DNA from: Nilaparvata lugens
Taxonomy: Eukaryota > Arthropoda > Insecta > Hemiptera > Delphacidae
Direction: 5' to 3'
NCBI RefSeq assembly: GCF_014356525.2
Contig: NC_052510.1
Coordinates: 55,416,503 to 55,480,502, forward strand
Length of the DNA: 64,000 nt
Shown here: one piece after another, positions 42,620 to 53,128 of the stretch
Position numbering within the stretch: position 1 is the stretch's first letter
Layout: every line of letters begins with the position of its first letter
Translations under genes and position numbers: made by a program
Notes under the pieces: model-generated
Seen by the model: only the letters and a program-made list of their open reading frames with translations
Databases searched by the model: none
Told to the model about the DNA's origin: nothing

Positions 42620-42960
42620 ATTTGTACTAACTTATCATCAATAGTAATGTGCGTGTTTATCCAATCATTGTAGGCTACCGCTGGTTCACAGCTGATAGTG
42701 CCTTTAGGTAGGCTAACCAGAATGGTCCACCAATATGGCCCGCCGCAAAGTAGACCCACGCTAATCCACGAAAAGCAACCCATGACGTGGGATGTTTTGT
42801 AAACCATTGCTATTGAATCATTCATAATCAATTACCTGACAAGTGGATTATTCATTGCATGTATTATTATCATTACACAGATGTCTGGAGAAGCCGAGCA
42901 ATGGTTTACAAAACGTCCCACAGCGTAGGTTGCTTTTCGTGGGTTGCGATGGGCCTAAAT
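42620..42960. repeat. Inverted repeat pair
   Basis: CCACGAAAAGCAACCCATGACGTGGGA (42767-42793) through ACCATTGCT is mirrored at about 42897-42945 (AGCAATGGTTTACAAAACGTC...GCTTTTCGTGGGTTG). Arms of about 50 bp with a few changes. Confidence 0.75.
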
Positions 42961-43446
42961 TCCTGTGAATGGGAAACTTTTGTTTCATTAATAATAATAT
43001 TATATCAAGTTATATTATTAAGAGTTGTATTTATTAAGTAATTCGTAGGAGTATTCATTCACACATAAACTACAGTAACCATAACTATGGAACGAAAGTA
43101 TGCAACGAAAATGTCGAAATTTAATAACGCAATAGGCGACCAACCGCTAAAAAGTCACTAAAATTTCTATCTGTTCATCTATTGTTTTCGAGGGCCCCGT
43201 CTCGTTTCCAATACACTTTTCATAGTTTTTTTAGCAATATCACAAAACCCATCAAACAGGAGAGTGTCTTTTTAGATAAATAACTCATTTTTAAACTGTT
43301 AAACAAATCCAATGGTGCTAGGAAAAATTTGTTTGAGTCAAACAAAGTTACTGGATCCATGTGAGGAAGAGAAATAAAAGTTTTTGAAAAGTCCTAGAGG
43401 TTGTTACCAACTTACAAATAGTCTATAACGTTTTTTTCTATTCCAG

Positions 43447-43511
43447 GAGCCATCCTTGCAGTCCCGATAGTCAGACTTATTCGGCTGGAACATCTAGGGT
43501 ACCAGCAACTG
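43447..43511 (+). CDS. Possible small exon (ZNF or Not2 transcript)
   Basis: 65 bases flanked by a ttctattccag acceptor and gtgagt donor. Joined in phase to the Not2 exon (phase 1) it reads AILAVPIVRLIRLEHLGYQQ and exits in phase 0, matching the next candidate exon. Another frame gives a Ser/Pro-rich reading (SPDSQTYSAGTS). No homology is recognised; support is splice sites and phase only. Confidence 0.3.
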
Positions 43512-43749
43512 GTGAGTAAAATAAGGTTCAATATTTTTATTTAATAATGAATTATGAATTAGATTTTCACCACAAAAACAATATACATATTTCACAAACA
43601 TTTCTCGGAAATTAACTGACCTCTACATTAAGTAAGCGTGACCATTGTATAATAATTTATTTCTTGGGAGAGATAAGGCTTTTGACCCTGCAGAGTTTCG
43701 GAGGCGCAAAAAGAGAAACCCAAGAGACCAAAGATGGATGAAACTTCAG

Positions 43750-45090
43750 GCACAAATTGAAATTGAAATTTATTCATAACAAACAAAAATTTATTCATTT
43801 ACAAACAAAAGTAAATGAACTTAACAAATCAGTACAATAATTTTCAAAAAATAAAAAACTAAAATACATAATAAAATATCATCTTCTAATTCTATTTATA
43901 TAAATGAAAATAATCAAAAACTAACAAAAACATTAAGTAGCGTCAGAGTTATGATTAAGGTATAAGGTTCATAAGCTATTAGCTGAGTTGAAGTTACCTA
44001 CTCTGAAAATTAAACTATTTGACCTTTGCAAGAGACAGAAGCCTCGAAAAAAAATTTAACAGAAAATCTTTGTCTATTCACAGAAAATGAATTGAAAGGA
44101 GTGAACATTACAGAAGTTATTTATAGAAACCAAAAAGTATAATACAATCCTAGGAAAATAAATAAAGAAGAATTTGAGGACATATACATTTATATATTAA
44201 TATATGAACTAAAGTCATAATATATTAATGGAAAAAAATAAAAATCCTGAGACAGAAAAATTGTTAGAACCCTGGGAAGCAATAGTAGAAATTCTCAAAA
44301 GAATGTAAAAAAAGAATTCACGTGAAAAAGAACTCCTCAATCTCATCAAAATCAAAATTGAATAAAAAGTGTTTCAATTTCTTCAAAAATGTTATCAGTG
44401 AGCCCGTGGATGTAATATGTAGAGGTAACTTATTAAACGAATTTGGAGCACTGTAATCGTAAAACCGTTTGAAGGCTTCACATGTAGGGTTTGCAAGAAC
44501 AACCAAATTTCTGTCTCTCAATCTGTTTGAGAAAACTAAGGCATTCCCTGTAATCTGACCACTTATTAAAAAGAATATTCTCAAGACCCTGAAAATATAT
44601 AAATGCCTTAAAAAGGCAATATATCCAAGGCCTGGAAGTAGGGAAATGAATGAGTTCTCCTATGTAATGATGTCATCATTCTAATCAATCTTTTTTGTGC
44701 AATAAGTATAGAGTTTAAATTTGTTTTATATGCACCCCCCCCCAACAGCTTAGCCCATATTGCAGCTTGCTATTTACAATAGCGAAATAAACAGATCTCA
44801 GAATTTTTCTAGGGCAAATGAATTTCAATAAATAAAATTTACGAAGCATCATATTCATGTGCGTCTTGAGTGATTGGATGTGAACCTTCCAATTGCAGTT
44901 TTCATCAAGCTCTAAATTAAGATATTTGATATTTTGCACTTGATCTATCTTTACACAAGATGTACAGAATTCATTATGATTAGATAGGCAGACACCACAC
45001 TTGAATAGTACCGGAACCTGCAGGATGGGCTTTGATCTCAAAGAGAAACGAACAAATTTGGTTTTAGTACTCAGAGCTAACCTATGCACT
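43750..45090 (-). mobile_element. LINE 3' fragment (reverse transcriptase C-terminal half)
   Basis: The minus strand gives TKFVRFSLRSKP, QNIKYLNLELDENCNWKVHI, then LRSVYFAIVNSKLQYGLSCW and, after a frame break, LPLHITSTGSLITFLKKL. These are reverse transcriptase thumb/connection motifs of the same clade as the 51.8 kb copy. It ends at the AATTTCAATTTCAATTT tail near 43760. A C9 run at 44733-44741 marks one of the breaks. Confidence 0.75.
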
Positions 45091-45139
45091 GTGGGTCAAA
45101 AGGCTGAGTCGAGGGTGGCCGGGCGCCGGGCGCCCTAGA

Positions 45140-45300
45140 GGCAGTTTGACGTCCCCTCTCTCAGCGGAAGGACCAACAAAAAGGCCAGGAGTGGAACTCA
45201 CGTAGGTCACGATGACTAATCAGTCTGAAGAGACTGCCAAGCATATCACACTAGATTGTGACAAGCAACCAGGTGATGAATGAGATGTTAGCATAGGGAA
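45140..45300 (+). mobile_element. Scrap of LINE RNase H-type domain
   Basis: The + frame reads NQSEETAKHITLDCDKQPG, resembling the ExEETAxHIxxxC motif near the C-terminus of RNase H-bearing LINEs. Very short and isolated. Confidence 0.4.
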
Positions 45301-46171
45301 AAACTCCTGGTTCTTGTAAAGGACATAGGTATTGGTTTGCCTTACTAACATACTACTTGGGAACACAATAAGCTTCGGTTGACGTGTGGGGTTCTTTGAA
45401 CCTTTGGATCCTTGAATCCGTCCCTTCAAAACAATAAACAGTAGGCTTGTGGTAGCCTACTCTGAAATGAATCACCTTAATTTAGTACGATATGTAAAAC
45501 TTATTCTAGTGATCTCACACTTATTTAATTCTTTTATTACTTATCACGATATTGCATATATTATTATTTTGGGTCTATTACACTTATATTCAAAACTAAA
45601 TTGTAGAAATATATCAACTATACATCCTTGTGATAACATAAATAAAAACATTCAACCTAGAAAAAACATTTGTCTGAAGCTAATTCACTTGAATAAAGTT
45701 ACCCAATCAACATGTTTCAAACTTGACTAGGTTCTATATACCAGCTTGTGTTGGAGTCCTTTTTATTTATTTAAACTAGTAATCAACCAACAACCACAAA
45801 GAGAAAATATTTTTTCTTCTCAGTGCATTAATACACTCTAATCAATATCAATGTGATGTCATATATCCTTATCTTTTTCTTATTTTACAGTTTCATATTT
45901 TTAAATTATGGTTCCTAGTTTCATTATTTAGATTTTTACGTATTTTCAGCTTATTCAAATGCTCGTTGCTAGCGCGTTGCAGCTTATTGTTTTGCTAGCA
46001 ACAACAATATTAAATATTATATTACCATTTGGTTTTAATGAAAGCTTTTGTAATTTTGTTTGTGAACTTCTCAATGTATGAAACTGATTTTTTTTAGTTT
46101 TGTAAATTTCTATTGATTTGGCAATCAATTTTATTTGATATTTTCTAATTCAGGTATTCTTCTATCCTCAG
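45301..46171. other. Nothing firm recognised
   Basis: AT-rich intronic or intergenic sequence. Confidence 0.4.
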
Positions 46172-46220
46172 GCAGCTGAGATTAGTGAGCAGAACCCTCA
46201 TAGGGCTATCATTAAAAAAG
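46172..46220 (+). CDS. Possible small exon upstream of the zinc-finger exon
   Basis: 49 bases; acceptor tctatcctcag, donor gttagt. Reads AAEISEQNPHRAIIKK and leaves in phase 1, which joins the exon at 51352 as KK|EFPINEEE. Phase match and splice sites only. Confidence 0.4.
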
Positions 46221-46429
46221 GTTAGTTCTCATTAGTTGTATCTCTATCGAATTGCATCAAATTTTATTTGGACCATTGAACAAATTTTGTAGCAAAACTG
46301 GAAGTACAAGGTGCGCCAGAGAAATTTACTTATTTGAAAAAATTCCCGTGCGTTGAATTGGTCGTGTAGAGGGGCAGGAGGGGGCGCATCTGGAGGGGGA
46401 AGTTCTCAAGTTTACCCTCCCTCAAGTAA

Positions 46430-47195
46430 ATATAGCAATCATGCTCTGGTCTAGAGAGCAGCGGGACTTCGCAGTTGAGAGCTTCTTTTTTAATGGTCAA
46501 TCACCTTCCGCGCTCGATTTTAATTTCCTCCCCACAGACTCGTTCCTGGCCATTTTCGATTCTGTCGTGGGTTAACTCATTTCAGGGGTGTGTAAACCCA
46601 GAAATGGACTTCAACGAACCATCAGAACTCCAGAAAATATCAAAAGAGTGAGGTAGTCAGTTGTGCGTTCTCCCCGGCGTTCAGCTCGCAAACACGCAGC
46701 TGCTATGACGATTTCTGACTCCACTGTTCGAAGAATTTCCCATGAATACTTTCAACTTTATCCGTATAAATTGGCTGTTGTTCAAGAATTGACTGAACGC
46801 GTCAAAATGCATGTGATATGCTGATTTTTCTTAAGCGAACAGTATTGTATTCAATGATCTGTAATATCATTTGTATAATGGAATTTGTTATGTAAGTGAT
46901 GTCATTGAATAAAACTTGATTTGATTGATTGTCAACCTGCCTGAAGACGTGGTCATTTTTTTAGTGACAAGGCTCATTTCCACAAACGTTTCCTCAATGC
47001 GATTTTTTATGGGGTTATTTGAAATCCCTGGTTCATGTCGATCGACCATGGATCACAGTACACCTCAAGAACAACATTCGCTACAAACATACCTATTGAT
47101 ATACTGCAACGAAATTTCAAAAATCGACTTCATCAGTGTATGCACAATGTGGGGTCGCCATTGGTCTGATGTCATTTTCAAGACTTCATGAAAAA
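46430..47195 (+). pseudogene. Mariner/Tc-like transposase pseudogene (HTH DUF4817 type)
   Basis: Broken frames read LWSREQRDFAVESFFFNGQS, RTPENIKRV, SPRRSARKHAAAMTIS, STVRRIS and YPYKLAVVQELTERVK. After an interruption come FSDKAHFHKRF, NIPIDILQRNF and NRLHQCVHNVGSHWSDVIF. The order matches the common insect transposase with an N-terminal helix-turn-helix and DDE catalytic domain, but the middle is deleted. The interruption at about 46815-46930 ends TGAATAAAACTTGATTTGATTGAT, a LINE 3' tail. Confidence 0.8.
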
Positions 47196-48600
47196 AATTG
47201 AGATATTGTATTCTCATGTAAAAGAAAGATTGAAACAATATCTAGAGTACTTTTGTTTTTATTGACCTTTTAAATAAGTTAGTTTCTCTTGTGCACTTTG
47301 AATATCTATAAGAAGGATTTTAATCAATAATCAATAATTTTATTCAATTGAACACAATATACATGAAAGATTCTATTTAGTAGACTCTAGGCATTCAACA
47401 AGGTGATATTTTGACAAATTTTATCAACTGGAATGGAAAGGGTGACGGTGAATAATAATAATTATTATTACCTATGATAACATTTACAAGATAATTAAAA
47501 GTGTTTATCCAACGATTCAAGACTTGTGACCAGTAAATAAAGTCTGGAACTAAGTTTTATATGAGACAATTGTTTGGAAAATCCTGATTCCGAGAGAACT
47601 TCAAATATTAAATCAATCATTCTCTGTCCTTTCTCTAATAACTGATCATTTTTAGTGACAAAGTCATTTTTTTTGTTTCAACAAATATATACGTTATATT
47701 TTGAAGTAGAAATCATTTTTCAATAAGCTTAGCAAGTTCCACTTTTTAGGCTCAATTTGGTGACGTTTGTGAGTTTGTATGTTCGACGATATAACTTTTT
47801 AATGTGCTATTCATCAATCAATATCAGATTTTTAACATATATTTTTTGAACCATAATACAGATCGTGTTCGTTGGCCAACGAAATTCATTCACTCCTTCG
47901 TTCTCTTTGAGGATAATAGTTCAAAGAATATGTGTTATAAATTTGAAGTTGATAGATGGAAGTAGGGCTAATCGTCGAACATCCCCACTAGCGGACAATG
48001 ATTCGAGGCTCTACGCTCTAGTCATAAGAAAACACTAAGCTCCATCAATAATGATTGAAAATGGCAGCATGATCAATGATCATGGACTTACATCTTCATT
48101 TTAGAAAATCATTTTTGAAAATAAAATGAAAAAAATGCTACCATCGCAAGATTTGGCGCACATGAAGTTCTTTTGATGCCGAAAACATAGGCCTACTAAA
48201 GGTCTCGGCGATAAACCTTGTGCTCCTGCCGCCATGTTGAAAAATATCTGCCATAATTAACTTTTTATATTTTTCTACGAAAAAATGTGAGCTGTTGAAT
48301 GAAGATGTGTGTTTTGAAATTGTAAATTGAGTGTGTAATTGAAGAATGTTGAAGTGACACATAACCTAGCTATATTTTGACTGTTGTATAAATTAGAATT
48401 GGAACCGTTTTGGGCTTATAAGCCTGTGGTACTTTTCTGTAAGTTGCGTAATTCTGAATGAATGAATTAGTAGATATAAAGTAAGTATAAACTATACACT
48501 GCGAAAAAAAATATTTTCAATAAAAACTGTAATTTGAGTAAATATCCACAATTTTTTGTGTAGTTAAGAAGTTGATATTGTGGTAATTATTCATATTGAA
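47196..48600. other. Nothing recognised
   Basis: AT-rich sequence with no supported gene, RNA or repeat family. Confidence 0.4.
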
Positions 48601-48604
48601 TGAA

Positions 48605-48830
48605 AAAGACTTAGAAATTGTCAAAAACCACATATTTATTGATACTTAGTAAGACCGGTCTCGGTTATTACACCATTGTCAATCTCTGATAAAGTATCAA
48701 TAAATCTGTGGTTTTTGACAATTTCTTAGTCTAAACTAGTTTATCAGAGATTGACAATGGTGTAATAACCGAAACCGGTCTTTCTAAGTATCAATGAATC
48801 TGTGGTTTTTGACAATTTCTTAATCTTTTC
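48605..48830. repeat. Repeat family B, inverted pair
   Basis: A forward copy (AGAAATTGTCAAAAACCACA...TCAATCTCTGATAAA) meets its reverse complement (TTTATCAGAGATTGACAATG...TTTGACAATTTCTTA), giving a large hairpin. Confidence 0.85.
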
Positions 48831-49084
48831 CATTCAAATATCCACAACTTTTGTTATGTACAATATTTTCAACACTTGAGCCATAAAATTTAAAATTCAA
48901 AGATTATTTTCCAGAAATTTTCATTTCTATAGACTTTTCACTTGTTGTTTATCATAGATATGATTGAGTTATGTTTGTCAAACTGCAATATCATCAACAC
49001 AATTATTATTTTGTTACTTCTATAATAGAAGGTCAATACAACCCTGTACTCGACCTCCCCACCCCATTTCATCCCTTCTTCCAA

Positions 49085-49300
49085 GACAGAACAGACAATA
49101 ACTTTTCTTCTTCTCAGCCTTTTCCCACTGAGGTGGGGTCGGCTTTTCGGGTCAATCTCTTCCATGAGTCTCGGTTATGGGCTTCGTTTGGTGTTAGTCC
49201 CTTCTCTACAAGATCTTGGGCGATAAAGTTTTCCCATTTCTTCCTAGATCTTCCCATCTTCCTAGTGCCTTTGAGATCAAAGTGGTCTGGGAATAATTGA
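49085..49300 (-). mobile_element. RTE-like LINE C-terminal fragment
   Basis: The minus strand reads RKMGRSRKKWENFIAQDL, LTPNEAHNRDSWKRLTRKA and ADPTSVGKG followed by a stop and AAGAAGAAAAG. The W...RKADP ending with a GAAGAAG tail is typical of insect RTE elements. Confidence 0.6.
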
Positions 49301-49523
49301 GGTTATTTATTTTTTTTATTTCTGTATGAAGTATAACAATAACTGATTGGCATAAATTGAAGATGTAGAGTAAAAAAAATAATTAATTAGTACAATGAGC
49401 ATTCAGAGTAATTAGTAATGAACTAAAATTTGGAAATAATTGTGGTTGAAGGTTGTGTGTGAGAGGGAAGAAGCTGGAAAATATTTAATATAGAGTTTAC
49501 GAACAGACCCGTATGAGAGACTA

Positions 49524-50668
49524 TATAGTGAGGTTCACGTTATAATGGCAATATTTGATTAACATTTATTTATTAGGTTAGCAAAACAATACAATAAAAA
49601 AGAAAAGAAAAAATATTCTATTGCCCAAAACTTCTTCAATTTCCTAATTTAGTTTCTAATTGTCCAAACATTGTTGTTTCTACCCTTGTCTATCATTCGA
49701 CAAAGGAGATCCCTAACCTTTTACACCCCCGAAATGTTGCCAGATCGTTTTTTAACAATGTAGAGATATTATTGACTAGCCGTCAGGATCGCTTCGCTCG
49801 CCGTATCCGTCTAGCCAGGGGGCTCCGCCCCCTGGGCCCCCGACTGGATCGCCCAAAAATGGGATCAGCGGGCTCGCTTCGCTCGCCTGGATTTTTCATT
49901 TGAGCATGCTTCATTCCATCAGAAAGTCAAAGTACTGAGAAAACGCAGAAAAGCTGAGAAAAACGCTGATTTTGGGCATATCTTTGATGAAATATTAAAG
50001 TCACCCCATCACAAAATTTTTAGACCCTAGCTAAACCTCTGTATCAAATTTGAACATTTTCTGTCTATTACTTGATGAAAGAACTGAGAAAACGCAAAAA
50101 CCGCTAATTTTGGGCGTATCTTTGACGTTATAGCAAATTCCTTCTAACATAACATTATTACACCCTAGCTGAGCTTCTATACTAAATTTGAACATTTTCT
50201 GTTCATTTGTTCTCGATAAAGCTGAGAAAACGCTAAAAACGCTGGAAAAATGCTACTTTTGGGCGTATCTTTGGAAACTTTTCCAAATCCGTTCTTAGTG
50301 CGCCTCTAAAGGGCCAACCGAACATACCTACCAAATTTGAACGTTTTTGGTCCGGTAGATTTTTAGTTCTGCGAGTGAGTGAGTGAGTCAGTCAGTGAGT
50401 GAGTGCCATTTCGCTTTTATATATATAGATTAGCAAAACCTTCAATCTCAATTATGAAAATTTATTACTAAATCATCGAAAAATATATTTCTCTTACGAA
50501 TGGAAAGATATTTACGAAATACAATTGATTATTCTAAACAAGAATGAACAGTTAGTATAAGATATACCAGAATCAGCTATATTCTGGAATGCAGTGACAA
50601 GGCATAGAATCGGCAACGTTGTTCTCCTATCTTCCTCCACTGCTAATTATTACGTGGACCTCACTATA
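49524..50668. mobile_element. MITE family H copy 3, carrying a Helitron
   Basis: Left end TATAGTGAGGTTCACGTTATAATG, right end ATTACGTGGACCTCACTATA. It is expanded by an AT-rich insert and by a Helitron at 49776-50429 in the same internal position as in the 31418 copy. Confidence 0.75.
49776..50429 (-). mobile_element. Helitron-like element, copy 3
   Basis: Minus strand 5' TCTATATATATAAAAGCG, 3' hairpin and CTAG, inserted between A and T. Internal 120-150 bp repeats (GCTCAGCTAGGGTG complement) are shared with copy 1. No ORF. Confidence 0.85.
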
Positions 50669-50669
50669 T

Positions 50670-50780
50670 CAGCGTCACATAGCTTCAAGAAAAATATAGT
50701 AGAACTAATAGGACTATCGGCTTGAGTTAACAGTTAAATTTTGAACGTAAACCATGGGATTTCGTCTTATGCTATATATA
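50670..50780. repeat. Partial, decayed copy of MITE family E
   Basis: GACTATCGGCTTGAGTTAACAGT and ACCATGGGATTTCGTCTTATGC resemble the right half of 28274-28533. Confidence 0.5.
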
Positions 50781-50784
50781 GAGT

Positions 50785-50975
50785 GGCCCATAAGTCAGTT
50801 GACGCTAGCAATTTTAATCTAATATCCCTTTGAAAGAATAAGATGTTGGTATTGTCAATACCACTTTAATTAAAGAAAGAATTCTTTCAATTCTTGAGAA
50901 ATATTACAACATCTCATACCATTCAATCAAATTATTAATATCTCTTTGTCAACTGACTTATGTGCGACCTGTATT
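50785..50975. mobile_element. Small MITE (family I)
   Basis: GTGGCCCATAAGTCAGTTGAC at the left is matched by GTCAACTGACTTATGTGCGAC at the right; about 190 bp, non-coding. Confidence 0.8.
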
Positions 50976-51189
50976 TCCTCTATAGCCTTACTGAATGAGT
51001 ATTACATTTTTCGAGTACCTTTCCACTGATATTAAAACATGTTTTCCAATAGAGAAGATTGAAATATGATAGTATTTAACTTTGAAGTATCAATATATGA
51101 ACTAAATATGAATCAGTATAAATATTATGAATCAATATATAAACTAATGAATATACTTGCTCTCTCTTCTAATCATTCATTTATTAATC

Positions 51190-51292
51190 ATCAGGTTTAT
51201 CAGAGATTGACAATGGTGTAATAACCGAAACCGGTCTTTCTAAGTATCAATAAATCTATGTTTTTTGACAATTTCTTAGTCTTTTTCATTCA
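51190..51292 (-). repeat. Repeat family B, copy 3
   Basis: TTTATCAGAGATTGACAATG...CCGAAACCGGTC...TTTGACAATTTCTTAGTC, directly upstream of the zinc-finger exon acceptor. Confidence 0.8.
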
Positions 51293-51351
51293 ACATTTAT
51301 TATATATGATCAGTTCTTGTTTTATAATTATTGTGTTCTGTTTTTTTTCTA

Positions 51352-51754
51352 GAATTTCCTATCAACGAGGAAGAGCTAAGAGACGTTGGAGTAACAGAAT
51401 ATGGAGAAAGTAAAGAAATAAAAACGGAAGTTTGGAAAACTAATGCAGAAGAATCGAAACAAGATGTAGTGAAAGTAAAGAGAGAAAAATTCGATGAAAA
51501 TGTTGATGTTAAACTGGAGAAAAGTGATGTGACAGCTGAAGACGTGAGAGTGAAAGTAGAACATGCATTTTTGCAAGAAAGCGAATTGGTAATGAAGCGT
51601 GAAAAAATTGACAATGAAGAGGAAGCAGGACAAAAAGAGGGCAACAATGTAAGAGTAATAGAAATGGAAAAAGGAAAAGTTCATGATTCGAGGGTGGGTG
51701 GAAATTTTGAAATGTTTGAAGATGCCGCTTTTAAAGTTGAAAGTTCTTTTTCAA
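51352..51754 (+). CDS. C2H2 zinc-finger gene, acidic exon, 5' part (split by LINE)
   Basis: Starts after a strong ttttttctag acceptor, in phase with a preceding G (E|FPINEEELRDVG). The encoded stretch is acidic and lysine-rich with a string of psi-K-x-E motifs, the SUMO consensus: IKTE, VKRE, VKLE, VKVE, MKRE, FKVE. Such regions in zinc-finger factors often recruit repressors when sumoylated (inference). The frame ends at the LINE insertion at SSFS. The zinc-finger half resumes at 53129 in the same frame if the insertion is removed. Confidence 0.7.
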
Positions 51755-53128
51755 CAGTAACTTCAGGACTTCCACAGGGATCAGTTCTTTCTTCTATTCT
51801 CTTTATAATTTTTGTAAACGACCTATGTGATGCCAATTTAAATGGAAAAATATTTTGTTATGCAGATGACACGGTATTAGTTAGTTCAGGGAAATCATGG
51901 GATGAACTGTACAATAGAGTAAACCATGACTGTAAATTTCTTCAACAATGGTATCTTAGAAATAGATTAGCAATCAATGTCGAAAAAACCAAATTTATTA
52001 ATTTCTCTTTGCGCGCACCAAAAATTCACAATCAACCTATTATTTTCCATCTAAATAACTGTACATATGACTTATTATGCCAATGTCCTCCTATAGAGCA
52101 GGTCGAAGAGATTAAATACCTTGGTATTTTTATTGATTCAGCCTTAAATTGGAAAACACATATATCTAATCTCAAGAAAAGTATCAATACCTATCTTTGT
52201 AAATTCTATCACTTGAGAGAGCTGTGTGATACAAACACACTACGCACAGTATATTATGCCTTAATAAATTCAAAATTAGAATACGGCATTGTATGTTGGG
52301 GTGGAGCTGCAAAAGTGCACTTTAGTCCACTACACAAATTGCAAAAACATTTCATCAGACTAATACTATTCAAAAATCGAAGAGAGAATTCGTTTCCTTT
52401 ATACAAGAGATTACGTATTCTCCCAATTCGCCATCTTTTTGTTTTCAAAGTCTTAAGAATTTTCTTTATGCGAAGTGGAAACGATGGATTTTTCAGGCCC
52501 AGCTTTTCTGAAAGAAGAAGACTTGACCTGGTATCAAGACTACCAAGAATAAATTTTAGCTTCTTTTCTAAATCTTTTGTATACCTAGGCCCAAAACTCT
52601 TCAACGCTATACCACATGCTGGTAGAAGAACTAGAACTTGGAAAGAATTCTCAACAATAATTAAAGACTGGCTATTCCAATATCAAGATATAGAAAACTT
52701 TTTTTCAATTCTATCCTGAAAATCATACACTGTTTCAGCTACCGGTACAATGCCATGTATTTATACTCCATAAATTCCCAAACTTTTTGTACTTTGTGAT
52801 TTATATTTCCACTTAGCTCATATTTTTCTTATTAAGTTATAGTATTGTTTTAATATTACAAAATTCAACACTGCGCTTCTGCTTTGTTTTTCTAAATAAA
52901 TTTTTATAGCTGTTCTTGCACATTATATGCACATTTGTACCGCAATGGCCGAAAATACTTTGCTTAGACTTTTTGAAATAGCAACTATATAATATTCGAA
53001 ATATGTAATTATAATATATGATACTGGCAGCGCCTATAAACAATTGCTGTCAGTTTAATTCTAAGATAAAATATTGTAATTTTTTGTTTGTATAAGAAAA
53101 AGGAGAATAAATTTCATTTTCATTTTCA
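51755..53128 (+). mobile_element. 5'-truncated LINE inserted in the zinc-finger coding exon
   Basis: Begins just before reverse transcriptase motif B (SGLPQGSVLSSILF) and runs through the catalytic YADD box, EIKYLGIFIDSALNWKTHI and VYYALINSKLEYGIVCWGG to a stop at 52717-52719, with no lesion. Then a 3' UTR and an ATTTTC-repeat tail (53108-53134). TTTTCAA at 51748-51754 and 53129-53135 looks like the target-site duplication. The intact reading frame of the truncated element implies a recent insertion. The upstream zinc-finger frame is open straight into it, making a potential chimeric protein. Confidence 0.88.
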
